DNA of 64,000 nt from Lonepinella sp042485795 (GTDB lineage Bacteria > Pseudomonadota > Gammaproteobacteria > Enterobacterales > Pasteurellaceae), in NCBI RefSeq assembly GCF_042485795.1, contig NZ_CP169368.1, forward strand, positions 1,240,001 to 1,304,000, in the 5' to 3' direction. Under the pieces are notes generated by a model that did no database searches, was not told where the DNA came from, and saw only the letters and a list, made by a program, of their open reading frames with translations. How positions within the stretch are numbered: the first letter of the stretch is position 1; each line of letters begins with the position of its first letter. The translations under genes and the position numbers were made by a program. Positions 1-9,443 of this stretch are shown piece by piece.

Positions 1-60
1 AGTAAAAAAGTTGGTGATGTAGTTGCTGGTGAATCAGTTGTCCTTGTATTAAAAAAATGA
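1..60 (+). CDS. crr: C-terminal end of PTS glucose-specific EIIA (Crr), partial
   Basis: An open frame enters from the left edge and ends at TGA 58-60, giving 19 residues that finish in a Gly-Glu-Ser-Val-Val-Leu-Val-Leu-Lys-Lys tail. The tail has the valine-rich strand followed by two lysines that ends enterobacterial EIIA-Glc (Crr). EIIA-Glc carries phosphate from HPr to EIIB-Glc and regulates adenylate cyclase and non-PTS permeases. An intrinsic terminator follows directly, so this is the end of a transcription unit (ptsHI-crr if the usual order holds). A biotin/lipoyl-domain C-terminus would look similar, so the call rests on a short stretch. Confidence 0.5.
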   Translation, partial: SKKVGDVVAGESVVLVLKK

Positions 61-81
61 TTTTATAAAATCACTTTACTA

Positions 82-110
82 AAACCCGCAGTTTAGTTGC
101 GGGTTTTTTT
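82..110 (+). terminator. Intrinsic terminator after crr
   Basis: A 9-bp perfect stem (AAACCCGCA at 82-90, TGCGGGTTT at 98-106) with a 7-nt loop runs into a T tract. It sits 22 bp after the stop codon. Confidence 0.9.
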
Positions 111-181
111 GTTGTTTTTTATTCAAAATATTAAATCTCATGAGTTTTCTGAACATATAATAAACATTTAGATTACAAAAA

Positions 182-197
182 TGTAACACAGATCACA
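182..197. promoter_or_regulatory. CRP-like site upstream of lldP
   Basis: TGTAA-N6-TCACA matches the CRP half-site layout TGTGA-N6-TCACA with one change. It lies about 85 bp before the lldP start, a usual activator distance. Catabolite control of lactate use is plausible. A very similar site occurs at 26158-26173 near fdxG/fdhD. This is a pattern match only. Confidence 0.45.
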
Positions 198-280
198 AAA
201 TTGATACTTTCCTCTATTTTTATGTTGATAATTATTTACAATAAGCGGTCTGATTTGTTATATCTTAAAGAGGTTTTTTT

Positions 281-1876
281 ATGGCGTTATTTTTAAGTAT
301 TTTTCCCATTGTGCTTTTAATTTATTTAATGGTTAAACGCAATCCTGTGCCATCTTATATTGCACTTCCTATTGTTGCAGTATTAGTTTATTTAATTAAA
401 GTCTTCTATTTTGATGCCGATTTAGTGTTGGTGAATGCCAATGTTGTATCTGGTTATCTTTCTACTTTAGTGCCAATTACCGTTATTTTTGGTGCAATCC
501 TTTTCCACCGAACATTGGAAGATTCAGGGGCGATTAATACCTTACGAAAATGGTTAGCCAATATTAACCCAAACCCAATTGCACAATTAATGATTATCGC
601 ATGGGCATTTGCCTTTATGCTTGAGGGTGCCAGTGGCTGGGGAACACCACCAGCGATTGCTGCACCAATCTTAATTGGACTTGGTTTTAAACCATTCCGT
701 GTGGCTTGTTTAGCGTTGGCAATGAACTCTGTACCTGTATCTTTTGGTGCGGTAGGAACACCGACATGGTTTGGTCTTTCTCCCTTAAATTTACCCGCTG
801 AACAGATTCTTGAAATTGGTGGAATGACTGCTTTAATGCACTCTGTTGCGGCGTTGGTTATTCCGATTATAGCTTTATTATTTGTAGTAGAATGGAAAGA
901 TGTCAAACGTAACATTGTTTTCGTTTACATTAGTATTCTTTCTTGTGTTGTGCCTTATGTACTATTAGCTCAGTTTAACTATGAATTTCCATCATTAGTG
1001 GGTGGTGCAATCGGTTTATTAATTTCAATTACGGTCGCAAATTTTGGTATTGGTTTAGCTAAAACGGAAGGTGCGGAACAGGCTGCTACGGTGACTAAAG
1101 CAGAAGTATTTAAAGCCTTATCGCCGACCTTATTGTTAATTACGCTTTTGATCATTACTCGTTTACCACAGTTACCATTTAATGCCATGATTCAAGATAA
1201 AACACCATGGATTAATGCTTCATGGGGTTATCTTGGTGATTTTGCGATTACCAAAGGCTTAGTTTTCTCATTAAGCAATATTTTTGGAACAGGGGTTTCA
1301 GATAACTATCGTTTGCTTTATGTGCCAGCCTTAATTCCGTTTGGTGTTGTTTCTTTGTTGACGTTTTTCATTTATCGTTTGAGTGTCAAATCCGTACATC
1401 AAATTGCTATGCGTAGTATTAAACAAGGTATTCGACCATTTTGGGCAATGTTTGGTGCCTTGGTGATGGTAAAATTAATGACCATGGGCGGTGATAATTC
1501 CATGGTGAAAATTATCGGTACGGGCTTTGCCAGTGTAGCAGGCGAGTCTTGGACTTATTTCTCCGCCTATTTAGGGGCTATCGGTGCATTTTTCTCAGGT
1601 TCAAATACCGTATCTAACTTGACCTTTGGTGGTGTACAAATATCTACCGCAGAATTAGCAGGCTTAAATGTTTCACTTATCTTAGCCTTACAATCTGTGG
1701 GTGGTGCCATGGGGAATATGATTTGTGTGAATAACATCATTGCGGTGAGTACCATTGTGAATTTGCAAAACCAAGAAGGTGAGATCTTGAAGAAAACGGC
1801 TATTCCTATGTTAATTTATGGTGTAATTGCGGCTATCGCAGCCACTTTTATAGTGCCAATATTCTATTCAATTTAA
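281..1876 (+). CDS. lldP: L-lactate permease (LctP/LldP family)
   Basis: 531 residues, almost entirely hydrophobic, with about 12-14 predicted membrane segments, as in the lactate permease family (E. coli LldP is slightly longer). The family-typical Glu-Gly-Ala-Ser-Gly-Trp-Gly-Thr-Pro stretch lies near residue 115. A second glycine/serine-rich segment with Ser-Gly-Ser-Asn-Thr lies near residue 445. It imports lactate with protons across the inner membrane. The start ATG follows a clear AAAGAGG Shine-Dalgarno. lldD begins 31 bp downstream with no terminator between, so the two form a lactate-utilisation operon. The lldR regulator found with lldPD in E. coli is not between or next to them. Confidence 0.93.
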   Translation: MALFLSIFPIVLLIYLMVKRNPVPSYIALPIVAVLVYLIKVFYFDADLVLVNANVVSGYLSTLVPITVIFGAILFHRTLEDSGAINTLRKWLANINPNPIAQLMIIAWAFAFMLEGASGWGTPPAIAAPILIGLGFKPFRVACLALAMNSVPVSFGAVGTPTWFGLSPLNLPAEQILEIGGMTALMHSVAALVIPIIALLFVVEWKDVKRNIVFVYISILSCVVPYVLLAQFNYEFPSLVGGAIGLLISITVANFGIGLAKTEGAEQAATVTKAEVFKALSPTLLLITLLIITRLPQLPFNAMIQDKTPWINASWGYLGDFAITKGLVFSLSNIFGTGVSDNYRLLYVPALIPFGVVSLLTFFIYRLSVKSVHQIAMRSIKQGIRPFWAMFGALVMVKLMTMGGDNSMVKIIGTGFASVAGESWTYFSAYLGAIGAFFSGSNTVSNLTFGGVQISTAELAGLNVSLILALQSVGGAMGNMICVNNIIAVSTIVNLQNQEGEILKKTAIPMLIYGVIAAIAATFIVPIFYSI

Positions 1877-1907
1877 TAAAAATAATAATTTTAAGAGAGG
1901 TAAAAAT

Positions 1908-3071
1908 ATGATTATTTCATCAGCAAATGACTATCGTGAAGCAGCAAGACGTAAAGTTCCCCCATTTATGTTCCATTATGCGGACGGCGGTTCTTATGCG
2001 GAACGTACATTAGAACGTAACGTAATGGATTTAGCTGATATTGCGTTAAGACAACGTGTATTAAAAGATATGTCAAATTTGGATACAGAAATTGAACTTT
2101 TTGGTGAAAAACTTTCCATGCCAGTGGCGTTAGCCCCAGTAGGTGCATTAGGTATGAATGCCCGTCGTGGAGAGGTGCAAGCGGCTCAAGCAGCAGATAA
2201 TAAAGGGATTCCGTTTACTTTATCAACAGTTTCTATTTGTCCGATTGAAGAAGTAGCGCCAGCTATTAAACGCCCAATGTGGTTCCAACTTTATGTATTG
2301 AAAGATCGTGGCTTTATGAAAAATGCCTTGGAACGTGCTAAAGCAGCAGGTTGTTCAACACTGGTGTTTACTGTGGATATGCCAACCCCTGGGGCTCGTT
2401 ATCGTGATATGCACTCAGGAATGAGTGGACCTTATAAAGAAATTCGTCGTATATTGCAAGGTATCACTCATCCATTTTGGGCATGGGACGTAGGGATCAA
2501 TGGTAAACCTCATACCTTAGGCAATGTATCCACTTATATGGGTAAACCAATCAATTTAGATGATTACATCGGTTGGTTAACTCAAAACTTTGACCCGTCA
2601 ATTTCTTGGAAAGATTTGGAATGGATTCGAGATTTCTGGGACGGTCCAATGGTGATTAAAGGGATCTTAGATCCAGAAGATGCAAAAGATGCAGTACGTT
2701 TTGGGGCTGACGGTATCGTGGTATCTAACCACGGTGGTCGCCAGTTGGACGGTGTGCTTTCTTCAGCCCGTGCCTTACCACCGATTGCTGATGCGGTTAA
2801 AGGAGATATTAAAATCCTTGCCGATTCTGGGATTCGTAATGGTTTAGATGTGGTGAGAATGATTGCCTTAGGGGCAGATGCCACTATGCTCGGACGTTCT
2901 TTTGTTTATGCACTTGGTGCGGCAGGTCGTGCTGGAGTAGAAAATATGTTAGATATTTTCAAAAAAGAAATGAAAGTTGCCATGACCTTAACCAGTAATC
3001 AGCGTATTAGTGATATTACATCGAATGCGTTGGTTGATTATCAGAAACTACTTACCGAAGTTGTTAAATAA
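1908..3071 (+). CDS. lldD: FMN-dependent L-lactate dehydrogenase (quinone-linked)
   Basis: 387 residues, close to E. coli LldD (396). The start region contains the FMN-dependent alpha-hydroxyacid dehydrogenase features Tyr-Arg-Glu-Ala-Ala-Arg-Arg and a Phe-x-Tyr-Ala-Asp-Gly-Gly motif. The hallmark active-site segment Ser-Asn-His-Gly-Gly-Arg-Gln-Leu-Asp is near residue 273, with the catalytic His and substrate-binding Arg. It oxidises L-lactate to pyruvate at the inner membrane and passes electrons to quinone. A good AGAGAGG ribosome site precedes the ATG. The pyruvate produced is the substrate of the aceEF-lpdA complex encoded next, a functional pairing although a terminator separates the units. 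Confidence 0.95.
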   Translation: MIISSANDYREAARRKVPPFMFHYADGGSYAERTLERNVMDLADIALRQRVLKDMSNLDTEIELFGEKLSMPVALAPVGALGMNARRGEVQAAQAADNKGIPFTLSTVSICPIEEVAPAIKRPMWFQLYVLKDRGFMKNALERAKAAGCSTLVFTVDMPTPGARYRDMHSGMSGPYKEIRRILQGITHPFWAWDVGINGKPHTLGNVSTYMGKPINLDDYIGWLTQNFDPSISWKDLEWIRDFWDGPMVIKGILDPEDAKDAVRFGADGIVVSNHGGRQLDGVLSSARALPPIADAVKGDIKILADSGIRNGLDVVRMIALGADATMLGRSFVYALGAAGRAGVENMLDIFKKEMKVAMTLTSNQRISDITSNALVDYQKLLTEVVK

Positions 3072-3086
3072 GAAATCAGCAGTCTG

Positions 3087-3115
3087 AATCACCGCCTTTA
3101 GAGGCGGTGATTTTT
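3087..3115 (+). terminator. Intrinsic terminator after lldD
   Basis: A perfect 10-bp stem (AATCACCGCC at 3087-3096, GGCGGTGATT at 3103-3112), a 6-nt loop and a T run. It closes the lldPD unit. Confidence 0.93.
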
Positions 3116-3306
3116 ATTACAAATGCAGTTAAAGTGCGGTCAATATTTTACTTATTTCGTGATATTTAGATTAAATAATGTTAAAATTTAGTGAAATATG
3201 ACTATGCTTGATTAAAAAAATCTAATAAAATTTAAAAAATTTTTTAATTAGATGAGTATTCCTCATTATCTAAGCAAGAATTTTAAGATTCAGTTATCAA
3301 CTCGCC

Positions 3307-3325
3307 GTTTAGCAATGGGCTAAAC
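3307..3325. promoter_or_regulatory. Inverted repeat just upstream of aceE
   Basis: A perfect GTTTAGC-N5-GCTAAAC repeat lies 35 bp before the aceE start in an otherwise very AT-rich leader of 288 bp (3072-3359), which also holds an uptake signal at about 3131. It could be an operator or an mRNA hairpin. It does not resemble the PdhR operator of E. coli. Confidence 0.35.
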
Positions 3326-3359
3326 ATAATTTTATTAACATCTAAATAAGGAAGAGACG

Positions 3360-6017
3360 ATGTCAGAAATCGTGAAGAATGACGTAGATCCAATCGAAAC
3401 ACAAGATTGGCTATTGGCTATTGATTCAATTATTCGTGAAGAAGGGACAGAGCGTGCTCAGTTCATCGTTGAGCAAATTATGCAACACGCACGCAGCCAA
3501 GCCGTGCCTTTACCAGCTGGTGTAACAACAGCTTATGTAAATACCATTCCTGTATCTGAACAACCACCTTATCCAGGTAACAAAGATATTGAACGTCGTA
3601 TTCGTTCTGCAGTACGTTGGAATGCCATTGCAATGGTATTACGTAGCCAGAAAAAAGATTTAGATTTAGGTGGTCATATTTCGACATTCCAATCTGCCGC
3701 GTCAATGTATGAAGTTTGTTATAACCATTTCTTTAAAGCTGCCACTGAAAAAGACGGTGGGGACTTAATTTTTTCTCAAGGTCATGCCGCACCAGGTATT
3801 TATGCTCGTGCGTTTGTGGAGGGGCGTTTAACCGAAGCACAAATGGATAACTTCCGTCAAGAAGCCTTTGTAGATGGTTTATCATCTTATCCTCACCCGA
3901 AACTTATGCCTGATTTTTGGCAGTTCTCAACAGTTTCAATGGGGTTAGGTCCTGTCAATGCTATTTATAGTGCTCGTTTCTTAAAATATCTCCATAACCG
4001 TAAGCTAAAAGATACTTCTAACCAGAAAGTCTATGCGTTTTTAGGCGATGGTGAAATGGACGAAATTGAATCTAAAGGGGCAATTACTGTTGCGGCTCGT
4101 GAAAAATTAGATAACTTAATTTTTATAATTAGCTGTAATCTTCAACGTTTAGATGGTCCAGTTCATGGTAACGGTAAAATTGTACAAGAACTTGAGGGTT
4201 TATTCAGCGGTGCAGGCTGGGAAGTGATTAAAGTATTATGGGGTAGCGGTTGGGATAAATTATTCGCCAAAGATACTTCAGGCAAATTAACCCAATTAAT
4301 GATGGAAGTGGTTGACGGTGACTACTTAACTTTCAAATCAAAAAATGGTGCTTATGTACGTGAACACTTCTTTGGTCGTTATCCTGAAACTGCTGCATTA
4401 GTGGCTGACTGGACAGATGATGAAATTTGGGCGTTACGCCGTGGTGGTCACGATAGTGAAAAAATGTATGCTGCTTTTGAAAAAGCACAAAAATCTGATA
4501 AACCAGTGGTGATTTTATCTCACATGGTGAAAGGTTATAAAATTCCAGAAGCAGAAAGTAAAAATACCGCTCACCAGTCTAAAAAAATGTCATTAGACAG
4601 CCTTAAAGGTTTCCGTGATCATTTCCATTTACCATTAACCGATGAGCAAGTTGAAAAATTAGAATACATTAAATTTGCCGAAGATTCAGAAGAGTACAAC
4701 TATATTCATCATCATCGTAAAGCCTTAAATGGTTATGTGCCAGCTCGTCGTCAAAAATTTGATGTTGAATATAAAGTGCCTGCCTTGTCTGAATTCCAAG
4801 CATTGTTAGAGGAACAACCACGTGGCATTTCTACTACCATGGCATTTAGCCGTGTGTTAAACACCTTATTAAAAGACAAAAATATCGGCAAAACTATTGT
4901 GCCAATTATTGCAGATGAAGCTCGTACCTTTGGTATGGAGGGTTTATTCCGCCAAATCGGTATTTACAGCCCAGAAGGTCAAAACTATGTGCCATCAGAT
5001 CGTGATTTAGTGGCTTACTATCGTGAGGCGACCGATGGTCAAGTATTACAAGAGGGTATTAACGAATTAGGTGCAACCGCCTCTTGGGTTGCAGCGGCAA
5101 CATCTTATTCTGTGAATAACTTACCGATGATTCCATTCTTTGTGTATTACTCCATGTTTGGTTTCCAACGTGTGGGTGATATGATGTGGTTAGCTGGCGA
5201 CCAATTAGCCCGTGGCTTTATGATCGGCGGCACATCAGGTCGTACAACCTTAAACGGTGAGGGCTTACAACATGAAGATGGTCATAGCCATATTCAAGCG
5301 GGTGTGATTCCAAACTGTGTGACCTACGATCCTGCATTTGCCTTTGAAGTCGCCGTGATTATTCAAGACGGTATTAACCGTATGTACGGTGAAAAACAAG
5401 AAAACGTGTTCTATTATATCACCACCTTAAATGAAGTGACTGAACAACCAGCTATGCCAGCAGGTGCGGAAGAAGGTATTCGTAAAGGGTTATATAAATT
5501 TGAAACAGTACAAGGAAAAGGCAAAGGTCATGTTCAGTTGCTAAGTTCAGGTGCAATTATGCGTCACGTTCGTGCAGCGGCTCAAATCTTAGCCAATGAC
5601 TATGGCGTAACAGCCGATGTGTTCAGTGCGCCATCATTCAATGAATTAGGTCGTGAGGGTGCCGATGCAGTACGTTGGAATTTATTACATCCAACTGAAA
5701 CACCACGTGTACCTTATGTGGCTCAAGTGTTAGCCGATTTACCAACCGTAGCTTCTACTGACTATATGAAACTTTATGCAGAGCAAATTCGTGCTTATGT
5801 TCCAAGCAAGCATTATCACGTGTTAGGTACTGACGGTTTTGGTCGTTCAGACGGTCGTGAAAACTTGCGTGAACACTTTGAAGTGAACGAGTATTATGTC
5901 GTGGTTGCTGCATTAGCACAATTAGCCAAAGAAGGTACAGTTGAAACGAAAGTGGTTGCACAAGCGATTGAGAAATACGGTTTAAAAACTGAACGTGTGA
6001 ATCCGTTATACGCTTAA
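3360..6017 (+). CDS. aceE: Pyruvate dehydrogenase E1 component, homodimeric type
   Basis: 885 residues, matching E. coli AceE (887). The thiamine diphosphate motif begins with Gly-Asp-Gly-Glu-Met-Asp-Glu near residue 229 and ends with the Cys-Asn-Leu-Gln segment about 30 residues later. Further family segments (His-Gly-His and Glu-Gly-Leu-Gln-His-Glu-Asp-Gly regions) are intact. It decarboxylates pyruvate and transfers the acetyl group to lipoyl-AceF. The start ATG follows AAGGAAGAG. aceF follows after 128 bp and lpdA after that, the standard order. The pdhR repressor gene that precedes aceE in E. coli is absent here, as lldD lies upstream. Confidence 0.97.
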   Translation: MSEIVKNDVDPIETQDWLLAIDSIIREEGTERAQFIVEQIMQHARSQAVPLPAGVTTAYVNTIPVSEQPPYPGNKDIERRIRSAVRWNAIAMVLRSQKKDLDLGGHISTFQSAASMYEVCYNHFFKAATEKDGGDLIFSQGHAAPGIYARAFVEGRLTEAQMDNFRQEAFVDGLSSYPHPKLMPDFWQFSTVSMGLGPVNAIYSARFLKYLHNRKLKDTSNQKVYAFLGDGEMDEIESKGAITVAAREKLDNLIFIISCNLQRLDGPVHGNGKIVQELEGLFSGAGWEVIKVLWGSGWDKLFAKDTSGKLTQLMMEVVDGDYLTFKSKNGAYVREHFFGRYPETAALVADWTDDEIWALRRGGHDSEKMYAAFEKAQKSDKPVVILSHMVKGYKIPEAESKNTAHQSKKMSLDSLKGFRDHFHLPLTDEQVEKLEYIKFAEDSEEYNYIHHHRKALNGYVPARRQKFDVEYKVPALSEFQALLEEQPRGISTTMAFSRVLNTLLKDKNIGKTIVPIIADEARTFGMEGLFRQIGIYSPEGQNYVPSDRDLVAYYREATDGQVLQEGINELGATASWVAAATSYSVNNLPMIPFFVYYSMFGFQRVGDMMWLAGDQLARGFMIGGTSGRTTLNGEGLQHEDGHSHIQAGVIPNCVTYDPAFAFEVAVIIQDGINRMYGEKQENVFYYITTLNEVTEQPAMPAGAEEGIRKGLYKFETVQGKGKGHVQLLSSGAIMRHVRAAAQILANDYGVTADVFSAPSFNELGREGADAVRWNLLHPTETPRVPYVAQVLADLPTVASTDYMKLYAEQIRAYVPSKHYHVLGTDGFGRSDGRENLREHFEVNEYYVVVAALAQLAKEGTVETKVVAQAIEKYGLKTERVNPLYA

Positions 6018-6145
6018 TTAAATCATTATATTAATGTGGGAAAATATTTCCCACATTGATGAATTAATTAGAAATGGTTTTAAAGTGCGGTGAAAAAAGG
6101 GTAATTTTTTGAATTTTAGCCGCAAGCACAGAAAAGGAATAAAAA

Positions 6146-7747
6146 ATGTCAAAACAAATTCAAATCCCCGATATTGGAAGCGATGAAGTCACGGTAACCG
6201 AAGTAATGGTGAATGTGGGCGATACCATTGCTGTGGATCAATCCATTATCAATGTAGAAGGCGACAAAGCCTCCATGGAAGTGCCAGCACCAGAGGCAGG
6301 CGTAGTTAAAGCAGTGTTAGTCAAAGTGGGTGATAAGGTTTCGACTGGTACGCCAATGCTTGAATTAGAAGCTGCAGGTACTGCACCAGCTGCCGAAGCA
6401 CCAAAAGCTGAAGCCGCACCAGCACCAGCCACTGCACCAACAGCTTCTGCTGTAGTCGATGTAAATGTGCCAGATATTGGCTCTGATGAAGTCAACGTGA
6501 CTGAAATTATGGTCAAAGTAGGTGATTCGGTTGAAGTCGATCAATCTATTATCAATGTCGAGGGCGATAAAGCCTCCATGGAAGTACCTGCACCAATCGC
6601 AGGCGTGGTGAAAGAAATTTTGATTGCCGTAGGCGACAAAGTAACGACTGGCAAATTAATCATGAAATTTGAATCAGGTTCTGCACCTGCTCAATCCCAA
6701 GCACAAGCCACTCCAGTTGCTGATGCTCCAAAAGCTGAAGCACCAAAAGCAGCATCTGCCCCAGCTCCAACTACTGCCCCAGCTGCTAACCAAGAAGCAG
6801 TTACTGCAAGTACAACCTTTGCTCATGCAACCCCAGTGGTTCGCCGTTTGGCTCGTGAGTTTGGTGTGAATTTGGATAAAGTGAAAGGCACTGGTCGTAA
6901 AGGTCGTATCTTAAAAGAAGACGTTCAAGCCTATGTGAAAGCTGCCATTGCTGTACTTGAAAGTGGGGCAGCAGCAAGTTCTGGTGCTGCAAACGGTGCG
7001 GGTTTAGGCTTATTACCTTGGCCAAAAGTGGACTTCAGCAAATTTGGTGAAGTGGAAGAAGTTGAATTAACGCGTATTAACAAGATTTCAGGGGCGAACT
7101 TACATCGCAACTGGGTGATGATTCCACACGTAACTCACTTCGACCGTGCGGATATTACTGATTTAGAAGATTTCCGCAAAGAACAAAACAAACTGGCTGA
7201 AAAACAAAAATTAGACGTGAAAATTACCCCTGTGGTATTCATTATGAAAGCAGCAGCCAAAGCGTTGGAAGCCTATCCACGTTTTAACAGCTCCATTTCC
7301 GAAGACGGTCAACGTTTAACCTTGAAAAAATATGTCAACATCGGTGTGGCAGTAGATACACCAAACGGCTTAGTTGTGCCAGTGTTTAAAGATGTGAACA
7401 AAAAAGGCATTATCGAACTTTCCCGTGAACTCATGGAAGTATCGAAAAAAGCCCGTGCAGGTAAGTTGACTGCTTCTGATATGCAAGGTGGTTGTTTTAC
7501 GATTTCCAGTATCGGTGGTTTGGGTACCACTCATTTTGCTCCGATTGTGAATGCACCAGAAGTGGCAATTTTAGGGGTATCTAAGTCTGAAATGGCACCA
7601 GTCTGGAACGGTAAAGAATTCGCTCCACGCTTAATGTTACCATTATCTTTATCTTTCGATCACCGTGTGATTGATGGTGCTGATGGTGCAAGATTCATTA
7701 GTTTTATTGGTGGCGTATTAGCCGATCTACGCCGTTTGGCAATGTAA
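6146..7747 (+). CDS. aceF: Dihydrolipoamide acetyltransferase (PDH E2) with two lipoyl domains
   Basis: 533 residues in the order lipoyl domain (lipoylated Lys41 in Gly-Asp-Lys-Ala), Ala/Pro-rich linker, second lipoyl domain (Lys142), second linker, peripheral-subunit-binding domain (about 225-265) and the acyltransferase core. The core ends with the active-site His in Asp-His-Arg-Val-Ile-Asp-Gly. E. coli AceF has three lipoyl domains, so two here is a natural variant, common in relatives. The lipoyl repeats are also close at the DNA level, which favours domain loss or gain by recombination. It forms the complex core, taking acetyl from AceE and passing it to CoA. The ATG follows AAAAGGAAT. 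Confidence 0.96.
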   Translation: MSKQIQIPDIGSDEVTVTEVMVNVGDTIAVDQSIINVEGDKASMEVPAPEAGVVKAVLVKVGDKVSTGTPMLELEAAGTAPAAEAPKAEAAPAPATAPTASAVVDVNVPDIGSDEVNVTEIMVKVGDSVEVDQSIINVEGDKASMEVPAPIAGVVKEILIAVGDKVTTGKLIMKFESGSAPAQSQAQATPVADAPKAEAPKAASAPAPTTAPAANQEAVTASTTFAHATPVVRRLAREFGVNLDKVKGTGRKGRILKEDVQAYVKAAIAVLESGAAASSGAANGAGLGLLPWPKVDFSKFGEVEEVELTRINKISGANLHRNWVMIPHVTHFDRADITDLEDFRKEQNKLAEKQKLDVKITPVVFIMKAAAKALEAYPRFNSSISEDGQRLTLKKYVNIGVAVDTPNGLVVPVFKDVNKKGIIELSRELMEVSKKARAGKLTASDMQGGCFTISSIGGLGTTHFAPIVNAPEVAILGVSKSEMAPVWNGKEFAPRLMLPLSLSFDHRVIDGADGARFISFIGGVLADLRRLAM

Positions 7748-7760
7748 TGATTAATATCCG

Positions 7761-7789
7761 AAAAGTGCGGTCTTTTTCACCGCATTTTT
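7761..7789 (+). repeat. Inverted uptake-signal pair between aceF and lpdA
   Basis: AAAAGTGCGGT (7761-7771) faces ACCGCATTTTT (7779-7789), forming an 11-bp stem with one mismatch and a T run. It looks like a weak terminator made from two uptake signals, placed inside the pdh operon. It may set lpdA expression relative to aceEF. Confidence 0.6.
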
Positions 7790-7806
7790 GGAAATAAGGA
7801 GAACAA

Positions 7807-9231
7807 ATGAGTAAAGAAATTAAAACACAAGTTGTGGTTTTAGGTGCTGGTCCTGCTGGTTATTCAGCCGCTTTCCGTTGTGCTGACTTAGGTTTAGAAA
7901 CCGTTCTTGTTGAACGTTATTCAACCTTAGGTGGGGTATGTTTAAACGTAGGTTGTATTCCATCTAAAGCCTTATTACACGTTGCTAAAGTGATTGAAGA
8001 TGCGAAACACGTTGAACATCACGGCGTTTCTTTTGGCGAGCCAACCATTGATTTAGACCAAGTACGTGCAGGTAAAGACGGTGTGATTAGCCGTTTAACT
8101 GGTGGTTTAGCTGGTATGGCAAAAATGCGTAAAGTCACAGTCGTTGAAGGTTGGGCTAGATTTACCGATAGCCATACCTTAGTTTCAAAAGATCGTGAGG
8201 GCAATCCAACAACCATTAAATTTGATAATGCCATTATTGCGGTCGGGTCACGTCCAATTCAACTGCCATTTATTCCTCATGAAGATCCTCGTGTATGGGA
8301 TTCTACTGATGCACTGGCATTACGTGAAGTACCAAAACGCTTATTAATCATGGGGGGCGGTATCATTGGTTTGGAAATGGGGACGGTATATAGTGCTTTA
8401 GGTTCCGAAATTGATGTGGTGGAAATGTTTGATCAAGTTATTCCTGCAGCGGATAAAGATATTGTTAAGATTTACACCAAACAAATTGAGAAAAAATTCA
8501 AATTATTACTTGAAACCAAAGTAACCGCAGTTGAAGCCAAAGATGATGGTATTCATGTTTCTATGGAGGGTAAATCAGGCAGTGAAACTCGCATTTATGA
8601 TGCTGTGTTAGTAGCTATCGGTCGTACGCCAAATGGAAAATTGATTGATGCTGACTTAGCAGGTGTTGAGGTTGATGAGCGTGGTTTTATCCGTACCGAT
8701 AAACAAATGCGTACCAATGTATCACATATTTATGCAATTGGTGATGTGGTGGGTCAACCAATGTTGGCACACAAAGGGGTGCATGAAGGTCATGTTGCCG
8801 CTGAAGTGATTGCAGGTAAGAAACATTATTTCGATCCAAAAGTGATTCCATCTATTGCTTATACTGAACCTGAAGTAGCATGGGTTGGTAAAACCGAAAA
8901 AGAATGTAAAGCCGAGAATATCAGCTATGAAGTGGCTAACTTCCCTTGGGCAGCCTCAGGTCGTGCGATCGCCTCAGACTGTGCAGAGGGCATGACTAAG
9001 TTAATTTTCGACAAAGAAACGCATCGTATTTTAGGTGGGGCAATCGTTGGAACCAATGCTGGTGAGTTGTTAGGTGAAATTGGTTTAGCGATCGAAATGG
9101 GTTGTGATGCCGAAGATATTGCACTCACTATCCATGCTCACCCAACTTTACACGAATCTGTTGGTTTGGCTGCTGAAGTATTTGAAGGTTCAATTACCGA
9201 CTTACCAAATGCTAAAGCGAAGAAAAAATAA
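7807..9231 (+). CDS. lpdA: Dihydrolipoamide dehydrogenase (E3)
   Basis: 474 residues, identical in length to E. coli Lpd. It has an N-terminal FAD-binding Gly-x-Gly-x-x-Gly (about residue 13) and the redox-active disulfide in Gly-Gly-Val-Cys-Leu-Asn-Val-Gly-Cys. A central NAD-binding Gly-Gly-Gly-Ile-Ile-Gly-Leu-Glu follows, then the C-terminal His-Pro-Thr-Leu-His-Glu catalytic dyad. It reoxidises dihydrolipoyl groups of AceF (and of the 2-oxoglutarate dehydrogenase and glycine cleavage complexes where present). It is preceded by AAGGAG and an uptake-signal hairpin, and followed by a terminator. Confidence 0.97.
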   Translation: MSKEIKTQVVVLGAGPAGYSAAFRCADLGLETVLVERYSTLGGVCLNVGCIPSKALLHVAKVIEDAKHVEHHGVSFGEPTIDLDQVRAGKDGVISRLTGGLAGMAKMRKVTVVEGWARFTDSHTLVSKDREGNPTTIKFDNAIIAVGSRPIQLPFIPHEDPRVWDSTDALALREVPKRLLIMGGGIIGLEMGTVYSALGSEIDVVEMFDQVIPAADKDIVKIYTKQIEKKFKLLLETKVTAVEAKDDGIHVSMEGKSGSETRIYDAVLVAIGRTPNGKLIDADLAGVEVDERGFIRTDKQMRTNVSHIYAIGDVVGQPMLAHKGVHEGHVAAEVIAGKKHYFDPKVIPSIAYTEPEVAWVGKTEKECKAENISYEVANFPWAASGRAIASDCAEGMTKLIFDKETHRILGGAIVGTNAGELLGEIGLAIEMGCDAEDIALTIHAHPTLHESVGLAAEVFEGSITDLPNAKAKKK

Positions 9232-9262
9232 TTGTTTTTATAACAAAAAATAATCAGAATCA

Positions 9263-9295
9263 CACCGCACTTTGTTTAAAGTACGGTGTTTTTTT
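9263..9295 (+). terminator. Terminator after lpdA, built on an uptake-signal core
   Basis: CACCGCACTTT (9263-9273) pairs with AAAGTACGGTG (9278-9288) with one mismatch, followed by seven T. The left arm contains an uptake signal. The rest of 9296-9443 is AT-rich with no feature I can name. Confidence 0.85.
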
Positions 9296-9443
9296 GAATA
9301 AAATTCACTTTTTTATGAGAAATCTTGCATGAAGATGAAATAATGATCATGAAAAGTGCATAAATAGTGCATAAAAACTGGAAATTAGTTTTAAAGTAAG
9401 GTAGGATCTTGAGCAATTTTGATTTTATATGTAGATAATAACA

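Noticed and set aside
6669..7025. Short frames in the Ala/Pro-rich linker region of aceF
   Set aside because: They are Leu/Gln-rich shadows of the biased linker codons of aceF.
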